This document shows positions 34,881 through 47,724 of a stretch of 64,000 nucleotides of DNA, piece by piece (the stretch's first letter is position 1; each line of letters begins with the position of its first letter). The stretch comes from Hevea brasiliensis. Taxonomy: Eukaryota > Streptophyta > Magnoliopsida > Malpighiales > Euphorbiaceae. The notes under the pieces are model-generated. The model saw only the letters and a list, made by a program, of their open reading frames with translations, ran no database searches and was not told where the DNA came from. A program made the translations under genes and the position numbers. Location of the stretch: positions 42,309,593 to 42,373,592 of the forward strand of contig NC_079496.1 in NCBI RefSeq assembly GCF_030052815.1, read 5' to 3'.

Positions 34881-35948
34881 ATGAAAATCAACTCATGTTC
34901 AAAATATATTTGGCACTTAAGATTAGGTCATGTTGCAGAAGATAGGATTGCAAACTTAGAGAAAATGAGAATTTTATCCTCAATGGGTTCTGAACCTACT
35001 CCAACTTGTGAATCCTGCCTTCAAGGCAAAATGACTAGATTACCCTTTGTTAGACAAGGACTAAGAGCTAAAAATATTTTGAAGCTAATACATAGTGATG
35101 CATGTGGTCCATTTAAGTAAATGGCTAGAGGCGGTTTTTATTATTTTATTACCTTTACTGATGATAAATCAAGGTTTGGGTATTTGTATTTGATGAAATA
35201 CAAACATGATTCCTTTGAAAAGTTCAAAGAATTTAAATCTGAAGTAGAAAATCAAACAGGAAAAAGTATTAAAACTATTCGATCAGATTGTGGAGGTGAA
35301 TACTTAAGTACTAAATTTAATGAATACTTGAAAGAGCATGGCATTGGTTCCCAACTAACTCCTCCAGGAACGCCATAGCTGAATGGTGTATCTGAAAAGA
35401 GGAATTGTATCCTATTAGATATGGTATGCAGTATGATGAGCTAAACTGATATGCCGATCTCCTTTTGGGGATTTGCATTAGAATCAGCTTTGTATATTCT
35501 GAATAGGATTCCATCAAAATCAGTTTCTTCTGCACCTTATGAGATATGGCATGGAAGAAAATTGAGTCTTAAGCATGTTAAGATTTGGGGTTGTCTAGCT
35601 TATATCAAAAAGCTGAACACTGATAAATTGGAAACCAGATCAGAAAAAGGTCGATTTATTGGATATCCAAAAGAAAGTTTTGGATATTATTTTTATTTGC
35701 CTACATCACAAAAAATTGTGGTAAGCAGAGATACCATATTTCTTGAGCAACAATTTATTCAAGAAGGAGGCAAAGAAAGGCAAATAGAGTTAGAATTAGA
35801 GAATTCTAACCAACCAATAAATCAAATGGATATAGATCCATCTAGTCAACCTACACCTATTAATGAAACGTCTACAGTAATTCCTCACAGATCGACCAGG
35901 ATATCTCACCCACCAGTGAGATATGGTTTTCTTCATGAAGATGAATAA
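34878..35948 (+). pseudogene. C3 integrase with premature stops
   Basis: One reading frame runs through the domain. HHCC zinc region: WHLRLGHVAEDR and CESCLQGKMTRLPF. Catalytic core: LIHSDACGPF (first Asp), a stop at 35118-35120, TIRSDCGGEYLSTKF (second Asp), a stop near 35379 and NGVSEKRN (Glu). Another stop lies near 35443. The C-terminal part is open from 35451 to 35948, with WGFALESALYILNRIPSKSV and GYPKESFGYYFYLPTS. At least two stops are CAG or CAA changed to TAG or TAA. Confidence 0.88.
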
Positions 35949-35951
35949 GAG

Positions 35952-36905
35952 TTGTTTACTCATGAAGAAGTAGATCATGGAGATGATCGTCTTACCTATG
36001 AAGAAGCTATATCAGATATAGACTCTTCAAAATGGATTAAAGCAATGAAATCCAAAATTGATTCCATGCATAATAATCAAGTTTGGGACCTTGTTGACCC
36101 ACCTATAAGTATTGTACCTATAGGGAATAAATGGGTTTTCAAGAAGAAAATTAGTTCTGATGGAAAGGTAAAGACCTATAAAGCAAGGCTAGCAGCGAAA
36201 GGGTTTCGCCAAAGGCAAGGAATCGACTATGAGGAGACTTTCTCACCTGTTGCCATGCTTAAATCAATTAGGATTCTATTAGCAATAGCTACATACTATG
36301 ATTTTGAGATTTGGCAGATGGATGTCAAAACTGCTTTTCTCAATGGATACATTGACGAAAACATTTTCATAGAGTAACCTAGGGGTTTTGAATCCCAAGA
36401 TGGTTCCAAGGTGTGTAAGCTAAAACGATCCATTTATGGATTAAAACAAGCTTCGACGAGTTGGAACATCCATTTTGATAAAGCCATTAAGTCATTTGGT
36501 TATATAAAAAATGTGGATGAACCATATGAATATAAGAAGGTTAGTGATAGTGCTATCACTTTCCTTGTCTTATATATGGATGATATTCTATTGATAGATA
36601 ATGACATAGGTGTATTGACAACTGTCAAGGTATGGTTTTCAAATACATTCTCCATGAAAGACTTAGGGGAGGCAACCTATATTCTTGGAATTCACATCTA
36701 TAGAGATAGAGCGAAAAGAATAATTAGTTTATCCTAAAGTCTATACTTGGAAAAAGGTGTTAAAGAGGTTTAACATGCTTGATTCCAAGAGAAGATTGTT
36801 ACTAGTAAGACATGGTATCTACCTTTCCAAAGAGATGTTTGCAAAGACACCAGAAGAAAGAGATAAAATGGCCAAGATTCCATATGCTTTAGCTATTGGA
36901 AGTTT
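35952..36905 (+). pseudogene. C3 reverse transcriptase with stops and a late frameshift
   Basis: RVT_2 domain: NKWVFKKKISSDGKVKTYKA, AKGFRQRQGIDYEETFSPVA, MDVKTAFLNGYIDE, a stop at 36375 (CAA to TAA), YGLKQASTSWNIHF and the active site VLYMDDILLI (both Asp present). A stop at 36735 (again CAA to TAA by comparison with C1) ends the frame; an extra A in the run near 36750 shifts what follows. The domain is cut at 36905 by solo LTR S2 and resumes at 44416. Confidence 0.88.
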
Positions 36906-39900
36906 TGTAACACCCCTCACCCGTCTACAGTATAGCCGAGCAAGGCGTGCTACACGGCGTGCCGGAGCACCTAGTTTGTGATTATCTCATTTTCTAACCT
37001 CAATTTGATTTAATGAATCTTTATGTGATATTCATAACATACTGGTTCTATTTTCATATTTTAATAAAATCAGTGTTTCAAAAATGGTAATAAAAATCCA
37101 GCAAGGTGCCATTTGTATTTCGAACAAATTGTCCTTCTAAACCTATCAAAAACAGTTCAATATGATAATCTCAAAATCTTAACTATTTCACAGTCTCAAT
37201 ATTTTAATACAGTCTATTGATTTTTATAATATTTAAATAGTTTCAAAATACAGTCTATTATAACTTAAATACATCCAGATATTCTCCATATAAAGTTAAT
37301 ATGTACAAATTATTACAAACCTTAAAGTTTTATGATATATATATTACATAACAAAATGTCAAAATACAACTGATAGTCATTACACAAGATCCTAAGTCCT
37401 ACCATGTATGCAGTGTAGTGCAGATGACTCTGGACTCCTGTGCAGATCTGATGTCTCACTTGGTCGTAGGTTTGCTGGGCTCCCCAACTGTGCCTCTAAT
37501 ACCTATGCGTAGCAAAAGCAACGCACTAAGCAATTCTGCTTAGTGGTGCCAAATATAAAGAAATATACACTAAAATAAAATAAATGAATTGTTTATGAAT
37601 TTATGGCATCGATACTCTTTGTAGTTGCTGTTTCTACTTTTATTTGCTAACCTTTCATTTTTTTGCTAATTTTGGTGGTGCTGTATGTCAATAAACTGAA
37701 TTTAGCTATTTGAATTTAATAATACTTAAATTAACTGCCCGTGTAGCCAATACACTGACCAGACTAGATAAATGGATATACTAGCACTGGGTACCTAATA
37801 CCTCGGGCGGTCACACCATCGGTCACAAAGTGTCTCCCGGTGTGCAAACAGTGTGGCTAAAAAACCATATAGTCAATCAGGTGATAAGCCAAGTATAATA
37901 ACACAATCCGTGTAGCCGTAGGCTGTTAAAATCGTAGTGCGGCATAATAAGCCGTAAAAATACAGTATGGCATAAAACCATTTACAGAACAGCTGTCAGA
38001 ATTCTATTGGCATGCCAACTTATCCAAACTAGTCAACTAGGCAAACTAGGGCACATTACAAATTAATTGTTTAATTCTTCATTTTTAGAGTTTACTAGCT
38101 ATTATGTAATTTACAAGTCAATGCAAATGTTGACCTTTTTAGATATCATGGAGAAGTTGATTCCCATATTAACATGTCACAATTTGTAATTCAATATGCT
38201 GTCAATATAGTACAATTTATCCTTTTCACAAGTTGGCATTTATTGCCAAATTACTTCAAGCTTCATTGTATGTAAATGTCAAATTTTTAGTTTTAATGTG
38301 CTAGATTGGTCTAGCTTAATGTCTTATTTCTCTCTTGGTTTTTAGCTTCTGGTCAAAGAAGCAAAATTGTAGCTCTATGTCTTATTGAACTTTTGGCACA
38401 AATTTCAGGTCATTCTGAGTTGTATAGACCAAGATATGGTCAATTTACTAAAGCTGGACAGATTACATCTTTAGTGCAAAATTTGATCAATTTTAGGTCA
38501 AATTCAGTTTTGGCAGTTTTGGAACCCGAACTTGGGCAAGCAATATGACTTGGTTCTGACCATTTCTGGCCTTTGCTGTCTTCATAATAATTGTAGCTTT
38601 ACGTCTAAGCTTTCCATGGTAAAAATTTCAGGTCATTTGGACCTGTTTTGAGTGAGTTATGGTCATCTTAGTGACTACTATTCATATGGTAAAAAATCTG
38701 GGCTTGCACTTACTAATTATGGATTATGTCATTTTTAAGGTCAGTTTCTAGGCAGAATTTTGGCAACATTTCTACATGAAAGTTGGCCTATTTTGTGTCT
38801 AGTATCACCTCCCATTGGCCTCATACCAATTGGGATCACTAGTTGTCACTTATTGTTAAATTTACCTACTGGCTTCACAACACAAAATCTGCACACAAAT
38901 AACACTTCCAAATAACACTTATCCTCCTCCCAAAACTATAAATACACATTCATAACACTTCTATACCATTCATCATATCTCATTCATGTCCATTTGGGCA
39001 TAATATACAAGTGTTTCATGTACATTACACAACCCTAATTTGCAAAGTTAAATTCAACATAATATATACATGAAAACACTTGATTATAACATATACCTCC
39101 CAACCATTACTTCACATACACTGCCCTTAATTCATTTTCACCATAATTCATCAAGAAAATTCATGAAACCAAACACTAATTCATGAATTTAAAGGCTACC
39201 AAAAGTGGCAGTTTACTAAGGTATACAAATTGCTTTCTAAACCCTTAATTTCAAGTACACAATGTACATATACATGGAAACTAAATTGCTACAACTTTAA
39301 AATGACTAAATCAACATTATTTTCCATCCATTAGAGGTAAGAAAAAATCAAGAAACATTGGTTCTCATGGCTGTCAAAATTGAACAATACCATAACTCAA
39401 CAAATTCTTCCATTCTCTTTACCATTCAACTCACCTCAACATAAACATGAAGTTTACTAAAGCAAGGGAGGGGATTTGGACACTTACTTCTTTTGGAGCT
39501 TGCTAAAAACTCACTAAATCCCTTTCTTCTTCCTGCCAATGTCTTCCTCAAGTTGAATGCATAAGCTTTAATGAAGAAACTAATGAGAAAGGATGGCTAG
39601 AACATGATTACATGGTGGTCCTTCCATGGATGGCTATGGAGTTCTTCCATAGTGAGCTTCGGCTGGTTTTGTGAAAGGTTGAAGATGATTTAAATTCTTC
39701 CCAATTCAACTTTAATATGTCCCATATTTTAAGGTTAGTGGAGCACTAAACAATAATTTAATGTTTAATGATGTAAAGTTTCACAATTTACATTTTATGC
39801 CTCATTTCTTTCACTATTAATACAATGTACCTCATTTTAATTTTTCATGACATTTTCAAAGTGTAATATCATTTATTTTTAATAGACATTGAGGTCAAAA

Positions 39901-42900
39901 GGAAACTCTAGGTGTCAAATGACCAAAATTGTAACACCCCTATGTTCGATAGTGCGTTCTACTGTTCCGATGACAGTGTCTATCCGGACAGCTAAGATGC
40001 TTGGAATTATATTTAAATATTAGTATGGAGATATAAGATAGTGAAATACAATAGAGGAAAATACAAGAAAAAAGTAAAGAAAAAAAATAAAAGAGAGAAA
40101 ATGGAATTAAGCTAAACGGACAAAACCGTACCGATAGGTGACCGTACCGGGAAGCTGCGGCGTGGGCCGTAGACTAGCCTTGGACCGAGGGGAACCCTAG
40201 AAAATATTTTTGAGACTTAAATAAACATCTATTGAAAAATAAATGATATTAGAAATGTCAAAGAAAAATTAAATAATTAGTACAAAGAAAAATGAAAAAT
40301 CGAGAAACTGACAAAAATCGGTGTTACCGAAAAAGCCGAAAAGTAACCCGAATATGGGCATTATGGTTAATTGACACCCCAAGTTACCTTTTGACCTAAA
40401 TGCACATTAAAAATAAATTATATTAAATTTTTGAAATACCATGAAAATTAAAATGGTGGTCCATAATTTAAATAGTGAAAGAAAAGGGGTTAAATGTGGG
40501 AATTATGGGAAATTTGATTTAAAAAAATATTATAAATGATTTTAGTGCTCCACTAACATTTTCAAAGTGGACCATTAAGTAGATTTTGGGCAGAATATTC
40601 CATCATCTTCTTCATTTGGCAAACCAGCTGAAAATCATTTGGGAGAGAAACTCCATTGCCATTTTGGTTGAGCTCCATGCAAACCCTTTGGAGCCATCCT
40701 TTCCCCTAAGTCCTTTCTTTAAAGTTAATCCTTACCTTGCAAGGAAAATTTTGGTAGCAATTTTAAGGAGGTTTGGTGAGGTTTTGGCCAAGCTTCAAAA
40801 GCGGTAAGTGAGTATTCTTCATTCTTGTTTCATTAAACTTTGAGTGGATGTTGTGGTGAGTGGTTTTGTGGAAGAAGTTTTGAAGTTTGATGTTTTAATG
40901 GTGGTACACCATTTTCGGTAGCCATGGAAACTCAATATTTGTAACTTTTTTTTACTTGTTAATGGTAGTTTAAGATATTGATGTAAGAGTTTATGTGTAT
41001 AGGAATGATTTAGACAATGTATACTAAGTGTATGTGTAATGGTGCAATTGGTTTTGAAAGCTTGAAAGCAATTTGAAGGAGATATGTTCAATGGGGTAAT
41101 TTGGCAACTTTAAAGTGCGGTTAGAAATGGGTAGTTTCATGGAATGGTTTGTTGAATTATGGTGCTTATGGTGGCAGCATGTGTATGTGTATAATTGTTT
41201 GGATTTAGACATGTATATGAGGTATGTTCATGTGGTTAAATTATTGTAATCGGACTTTGAAAATTCTGAGTTATAATGTGTATATTGAGAATGGTTACAA
41301 GCTGCCCAAAATGACCAAAATGTGATGTAATGTGTGCTAATGGTATGGTACCAAATCAGAATTGGCATGAAAGGTTAACTTGGTAAGTATAGAATGTGTA
41401 ATTGGTAAGTGATGAACAATGTGTAATAGGGCAGTGTACATTTTAGCTTAGAACCTTAAGTGTGTGACTTTAATTGGTATGAGACCAATTGGAGGTGAAA
41501 CTAGGCACAAAATGTGCTAACTTTCATGAAGGAAGCCTACCTAAATTCTGTCCACAAAGTGACATAAAAATTGACCGAATCCGGAATCGGTAACTGCAGG
41601 CCATAATTTTTGACCATATGAACAGTAGTCATTTGCATGACCATAACTCACTCAAAACAGGTCCAATTGACCTGACATTTTTACCATGCATAGTTTAGAC
41701 ATAGATCTACAATTCTTATGAAGACACCAAAGCCAAAAATGGCCAGAACCAAGCCAAATAGCTTGCACAAATTCGGGTACCAAAACTAGCCGAAATAAAA
41801 ATGACCTAAGCTTACCATTTTAGTGCATTCTGTCCAGCATTGGTAAATTGGCCATATCTTGTCTACACAACTCAGAATGACTTGAAATTTTTCCTCACGT
41901 ACAATAAGATATAGACCTACAAGTTTGTAGTTTGGACCAAAACCCGAACACCGAGGGAACTAGGTCGTCCGGCTTGGTCAAAATAGTACACCGAAATTCG
42001 GTAAATTGCAATAAAATGCAATACACTTGAAAATGAAATTGGTAAGGTATACCAACACTAAAGGGCTCTAAAATGTGACATATTGAGAACATTAAAATTA
42101 ATTCACCTAGAGTACATTATAGGTCAACATTATAGGTTGACTAATGAAATGAATTGAAGGGAAAAGTATTAAGAAAATTTAGATATTGTATTTTATTATT
42201 AGAAACAATTTAATTGAGTACTGAAACACTTTAAATTGTGTGTTTCAATTGAAAAGGATATTGAGAAGCATAAGGAACATTGAGTCAAGGGCTAGGGGCG
42301 ACTCAAATCAGGTTTGTGCACAACTAGTTTTTAACTAATTTTGTTCTGAATATTTCATATAATTAAATGACATATTTTTCTTATATATTATGTTTAACAA
42401 GTATTGGATTTAATTCAATGATTATTGAAATTGTTATAGTATGTATGAATTTAGCTTTGTAAAATGATATTTCCACAAGTATTAAGCATTGTTGTGAATT
42501 GAATAAATTATGTTTTGGAAAATTATGATAGAACATGTTTTGAATTGTGATGGGCAATTTGCATGGAAAAATGCGAATTTATGATTTGAATTGTGATGAG
42601 CATAAAAATTATTGGATATTGGGATTGACTTTGAATCGAATTGTATTGTGATTTATGCTCACAAAAAGGATTGTGATATTGTTTTATATCTCACTATAGA
42701 TGCTTGACTAGGTTATTACCCGTCTCTCTCATTTGTTGAGAAGACAATGGAGTTAGTTGTGTTTTGATTATCATGGTACGTGCATAGGCTTAGATTCTCC
42801 TCTTATTAGAGGTTAGATCTAAGTTTTATGTTATGGCTCTTTCGAAAGATTCATTATTGTGATGTGTACTGTGCACGATGATTCGACCTCATCGACCATA

Positions 42901-42991
42901 GGGAGTTAAAATCTGATTTGACCTCCCCGACCATAGGGAGTTAGAATCACCCCGAAGATGGCCCTTTCAGATTAGTCTTGCAAAGTTAGTG

Positions 42992-43106
42992 CGATAAAGA
43001 ATATTTTTTCAGATAAAGAATGGCTTTTGAGATAAAGAATGATTTTTGAGATAAAGAATGGCTTTTGAGATAAAGAATGATTTTTGAGATAAGGCATGGT
43101 TATTGA
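42992..43106 (+). repeat. 19-bp tandem array in S3
   Basis: GATAAAGAATGGCTTTTGA-type units start at 42992, 43012, 43031, 43050, 43069 and 43088. The G2 copy has only about two units (near 16955), so unit number varies between LTRs. Confidence 0.85.
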
Positions 43107-43383
43107 ATAGTAAAGAATTTCAATTTCAAATGGGATTTATGTATAATTGATTTTATTGAAATTAATCTTTATTTCCAATAAATTATTGGAATTACCTTAA
43201 ATGGTTAATTATTATTTGATAAATTGAATTTCGTGATCAAAGTCATTTTATACAAATGATTTATATTATTGGTAATGAATATTTTGAGTTTCGGAATTTG
43301 ATGAGTATCCAGATTTCCAAATTATTTGCTATAATTTTTGTTAAGGTATATTGTACTATGTTTTAAATTATAGTTGTGCACCA

Positions 43384-43421
43384 CTGAGTTCACCACTCAG
43401 CGATAGCTTTGTATGCTATCG
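43384..43421 (+). other. Tandem hairpins in S3 (best example)
   Basis: Hairpin 1: CTGAGT (43384-43389) and ACTCAG (43395-43400), loop TCACC, six perfect pairs. Hairpin 2 starts on the next base: CGATAGC (43401-43407) and GCTATCG (43415-43421), loop TTTGTAT, seven perfect pairs. They lie about 570 bases before the LTR end and just upstream of a TGTAA-rich stretch that resembles a plant polyadenylation region. The same pair, with different stem sequences, occurs in the other gypsy LTRs. Confidence 0.75.
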
Positions 43422-44420
43422 CAGGTGAAAAGAGCATAGAGCAATTGAGTAAGCTTATGTGAAGAGACTTTCAGATTAGCTCTAGGTATATCATAGGTAT
43501 ACCCATGTACATAGGTTTTGATGTATGCATGTAAAAATATGTATGTAAATTATTTGAGCAGTTGTATAAAAACTCTTGTAAAATATTTTGGTATATAATT
43601 AAATGTAAATTATTGTAATATAAATGTTGAGTCTTGTAATCAATAAAATGTTCTTTATGATGAGATTGGTTTGAAAATGAATTGATTTGATTATTAAGAT
43701 TTGAATTGTGAGTTGAAATGAAGTTATTGGAGTTGTATTTGAGAAAACATATTGGGAGTGTTTTCCTTTTCAGGTTTGAAGAACTATTTTCTCAAAACAC
43801 AGCCGGCACTTTACCGAAATTTTGAAAAAAAAAAATTTATAACACCAGATTTTAATCGATGATTTAAATTTCACGAAAATTATTTTAAAATCCCTTGTAG
43901 TATATCTAATGGGTTATCGGTAGGCGAAGTATGGTAATTCATTAGGTGTACTACGGGATCATGTTACATCTTACGGGGGAGTAGGGTGTGACAAAAATGC
44001 CCCTCTTCAGGTTGTATTCCCAATTTTTATCTGTTTCTCGATTTTTCGTTTTTCTTTGTACTAATTTATTAATTTTTCTTTGATATTTCTAGTGTCAATT
44101 ATAATTCAATAAACCTTTAATTATGTCTTGAAATTTAATTTCATGGATTCCCTACAGTCCTGGGGTTGGCAATTGCCTTCACCATAACTTCCAGTGCGGT
44201 CACCCATCACTATGGTGCCGGCTCGTTTAACTTAGTTTCATTTCCTCTCTTTTATTTTTCTTTAATTTTTCTTGTATTTTCTTTTTATTTATTTGATCAT
44301 TATATGTCTGTTCACTATCACCGAAGTGTAGTTCCAGACATCCTAACTTGCCTAGACTGACATTAGGTCACCGGAGTAATAGAACGTACAGAACACGTAC
44401 AGTATGGATGTTACAAGTTT

Positions 44421-45070
44421 AATGTATGCAATGTTGTGTACTAGGCCAGATATCGCACATGCTATTAGTTTGACTAGCAGGTTTCAATGCAATCCAGGTT
44501 TGGAACACTAGATAGCTGTCAAGAATATACTTCAGTACTTGAGAAGAACTAAGGGTTTATCCTTGATTTATGGAGGTGGTGTTTGGATGGTTATACTGAT
44601 TCTGATTTTCAATCAGATATTGATGATAGAAAGTCTACATCCGTGTTTGTGTTTATTTCTAATGGAGGTACAGTTAGTTGGAAGAGTTCCAAACAGAGTA
44701 CGACTGTTGATTCCACTATAGAGGCCGAGTATATTACTGCATTAGATGCTGCAAAAGAGGCTGTTCGGATAAAGAAGTTTGTGACAGAACTTGCAATAGT
44801 TCCTTCCATTGAGTCAACAGTTCCTTTCTATTGTGACAATAATAGAGCGGTCATATAGGCTAAGGAACCACGGTCTCATTAGAAATCCAAACACATAGAA
44901 AGGTGCTACCACCTTATCAGAGAGATAGTTGGGCAAGACGATGTGGCCATGCAGAAAATAGCATCAGCCGAAAAATCCAGCTGATCCACGCACAAAGCCT
45001 ATGTCACAAACTTAGTTAGACCAACATCTTGAGAAGATGGGTATAGGATATTGTAATGAATGGCTCTAGT
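44421..45070 (+). pseudogene. C3 RNase H (continuation after S2)
   Basis: Motifs, partly in two frames: CTRPDIAHAISLTSRF near 44440-44490, DGYTDSDFQSDIDDRKSTSV (44586-44645), VSWKSSKQSTTVDSTIEAEY (44671-44733), DAAKEAVRIKKFVTELA and PFYCDNNRAVI with a stop at about 44857. The catalytic acidic residues of copia RNase H (D of YTDSD, E of IEAEY, D of YCDNN) are visible. It follows directly from the RT fragment that ends at 36905. Confidence 0.85.
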
Positions 45071-45083
45071 GCTAGTGGGAGAT

Positions 45084-45590
45084 TGTTAGTGGTATGCTCT
45101 AGAGCATATCATTTTGTATTATCTTGTACATATTTTATTAATAAAAGGTAATTTTACTTTTTCGTTTACATAATATATTTATGTATAATAGAAAAGGTTC
45201 ATTGATATTTTGTTAGAAATTTTGTTCTTAAGTTATTAAGAATATGAGTGACAGTATTTCTAGCACAAAATATCATAAATTGGTTTACAATCGAGGATAC
45301 TTCACAAAAGACATGACTTATCCAGAAAGATAGTAATCATGTTTGTTCCTAAGGTATTTGTATGAGATATAAATAAGATGGAGTGGTGACTCTCATGCCA
45401 CATAACAAACATGATAAGCATTTATACATGATAAGTAGGCCGAACCAGTGACACATATGACAAGCACATAGAGTTTACTCTTGTCAATGCATTGTTATAT
45501 ATCATATAAGTGCATATAATCTTTAGACCTGAGATAACACAGTTATCTTGTATATAGGTGGTTTAAGTTTGATGCTAGTTACATACTTGC
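45084..45590 (+). repeat. C3 3' LTR, first ~507 bp
   Basis: It begins TGTTAGTGGTATGCTC after the polypurine tract AGTGGGAGAT (45074-45083) and matches the first ~507 bases of the copia LTR. It breaks off at about 45590 where minus-strand copia leader (C4) begins. Confidence 0.88.
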
Positions 45591-47724
45591 ATATATAATT
45601 AAATCATATAATAAACAATCTAAATGGCAAATATAGTGGCTCTGATACCAATTGAAGGAGCGAAAGCATGAAAAACATAAGTTTATATCATTAAATTCAA
45701 AAATTTTCACCTAGGGTCACATGCATCATGCAAGATTTATTTTTATCTATTTGATTTCAATGATAAACAACATATTAAAACTCCTTTAATATGTTTTTGG
45801 ATCTGTATTTGCCATTTAAGATTTTAGAATTAATCAGATTAATTTTAGAACCCTAGATTAGATTAAGAACAAATACACTAACCTCTTGATGCACTGCAGC
45901 GCATTTGTGCCTTTGAAATGCATCTTTAGGACACCAGATGTTGTCCCTCTAGCTTGTCCACACCAAGTTTACCTATGGCAGCCCTTGAACAGCTTCTAAA
46001 GCATTTTCTATTAATTAGAAAATTAAGTTTTACCTTTTAAGAGATTAAAGATGTAAATAGGACACTAGAAACAATTTCTAGTATTTTTAATTCAAGAGAT
46101 TGTTTGCTCATCTCTTGGAATTGATGAGAGATGAAGAAGAAGAGAGAATGGGAGCCTCAAGGGTGGTGGCATAAAGGAGGCAGTAGCTGATTGTTATTTT
46201 TCTTTTTCATAACAACACTTATATAGCTAGGTCACCACTTAAAACCCTTGCCACATGTCACCTTCTGACTGGTTCTAGGTTTAATTAACCCAATCACATT
46301 GTGCCAAGTGTCAAACCTATATTTAATCTTAATTTTAATCATCTTACATAATTAAAAGACATTTGGCAAGCTTCTGTGTAGTGCCATATGTCACCATCAC
46401 ATGGTGCCACATGTCACCCTGTGAAATGATCAAAATGCCCCTGTGTCTTAATTTTGAGTTCTCAACCCAAAATAATTATTTCTCTTCTTCTAATCAATTT
46501 ATATCAAATGTAAATTAATTAATTAATCTCTATTAATTAATTTCTCATTAATTAAATTCATATTTAAATGCTTTAAATATAAAATTAACTTATACTATAC
46601 ATTCAATAATCTATATTTGGTTTCAAGCCATGCTAGAGACTTTGCAATCTAATTGCAAACCAAACCTATTTAATTAATCAATTAAACTCTTTAATTAATT
46701 AATTAAATCATATTTAATTTGGTGATTACTTGTGTATGTGTGTGACTTACTAGGCTCATCACTAATTGGCAATGAGACATGATATCAACTCTTAATATCA
46801 TCAGAACTCTTTCTTACCATAAATGATTTCTCTAAATCATTTAATGCACCTCATAGACCATGGTTAACACTTAGCATAGCATGTCATGGCCACCCAATCA
46901 GTAATAAGGTTTACCTTAAATGAACCTATAATCATATGTTACCATGCACTAGAATCTCTTTATTACAAAATCCCAATTCAAGCTGGAGTCATGGTTTATG
47001 TCAAACCCTATTTACTATGAATATTATGTTCTCTTTTAATTCCAGTTCTTGATTAAAAGAATTTCTTATCAGAAACTCTTTTCTGATTAAATCTATCTGT
47101 CCTTGCCAAGAACTTGAAGCATTAAGAACAATTAAATGAACATAGGATTTTATCTCCATTTACTTAGAGGAACAGATTCCATCTTGATCAACACTTACCT
47201 CCATATATAACTAGTAGGAGCCAACACATGCCCATATACCCATACATAGTACAAGTATCAAAGCAGTATCAAACTCAAACCACCTATATACAAGATAACT
47301 ATGCTATCTCAGGTCTAAAGATTATATGCACTAATGACAAGAGTAAACTCCATGTGCTTGTCATAAGTGTCACTGGTTCAACCTACTTATCATGTATAAG
47401 TGACTGTCATGTTTGTCATATGGCATGATACTCACCATTCCATCTTATTTATATCTCATATAAATAACTTGGGAACAAACATGAATACAATCTTTTTGGA
47501 TAAGTCATGTCCTTATTGTGAACCTATTTATGATACTTTGTACTAGAAATACTGTTACTCATATTCTTAACAACTTAAGAATAGAATTTCTAACAAAATA
47601 TCAATGGACCTTTTCTATTACACATAAATATATTATGTAAATGGAAAAGTGGAAATGCCTTTTATTAATAAAAACATGTACAAGATACATACTAAATGAT
47701 ATGCTCTAGGGCATACTACTAACA
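45591..47724 (-). mobile_element. Copia remnant C4: 5' LTR, primer site and a scrap of leader
   Basis: A minus-strand copia reduced to about 50 bases of leader (45591-45638), the primer site TGGTATCAGAGC (45639-45650) and a 5' LTR at 45653-47724 (2,072 bp, TGTTAGTAGTATGCC to CGCTCCTTCA read leftward). All coding sequence is missing. Its right edge adjoins gypsy LTR sequence at 47725; its left edge is fused to the C3 3' LTR. Confidence 0.88.

Larger units (their letters stand above)
39930..43993 (+). repeat. Solo gypsy LTR S3 (4,064 bp, family B)
   Basis: It starts TGTAACACCCC, ends GTGTGACA and is flanked by TSD AAAAT (39925-39929 and 43994-43998). It is inserted in S2, so it is the youngest of this three-layer nest. 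It aligns with the G1 LTR and with G2 and G3. Features: splice-donor consensus at 40804, palindrome near 41470, ~200-bp modules near 41640 and 41850, a 19-bp tandem array at 42992-43106 and the perfect hairpin pair at 43384-43421. Confidence 0.94.
36906..44415 (-). repeat. Solo gypsy LTR S2 (family A, about 3.45 kb), split by S3
   Basis: On the plus strand it runs TGTAACACCCCTCACCC to GGATGTTACA, and it is flanked by TSD AGTTT (36901-36905 and 44416-44420). In its own (minus) orientation it matches the 5' LTR of G7 (57842-61310) end to end. It has no internal region. Landmarks: hairpin pair at 37511-37545, palindrome near 38810, splice-donor consensus (minus) at 39486. Removing S3 and one TSD leaves about 3.44 kb, the same length as the G7 LTR. 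Confidence 0.93.
31309..45590 (+). mobile_element. Ty1/copia element C3, truncated at both LTRs
   Basis: A plus-strand copia interrupted by solo LTR S2. Parts: 5' LTR remnant 31309-32518, leader, gag and pol to 36905, resuming at 44416 with RNase H, then a polypurine tract and a partial 3' LTR to about 45590. The sequence on either side of S2 continues exactly after removing the AGTTT duplication. The pol frame from 34878 to 36737 keeps a single reading frame broken only by stop codons. The protease region is deleted. Both outer LTR ends are lost, so it is an old, immobile copy. Confidence 0.88.
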
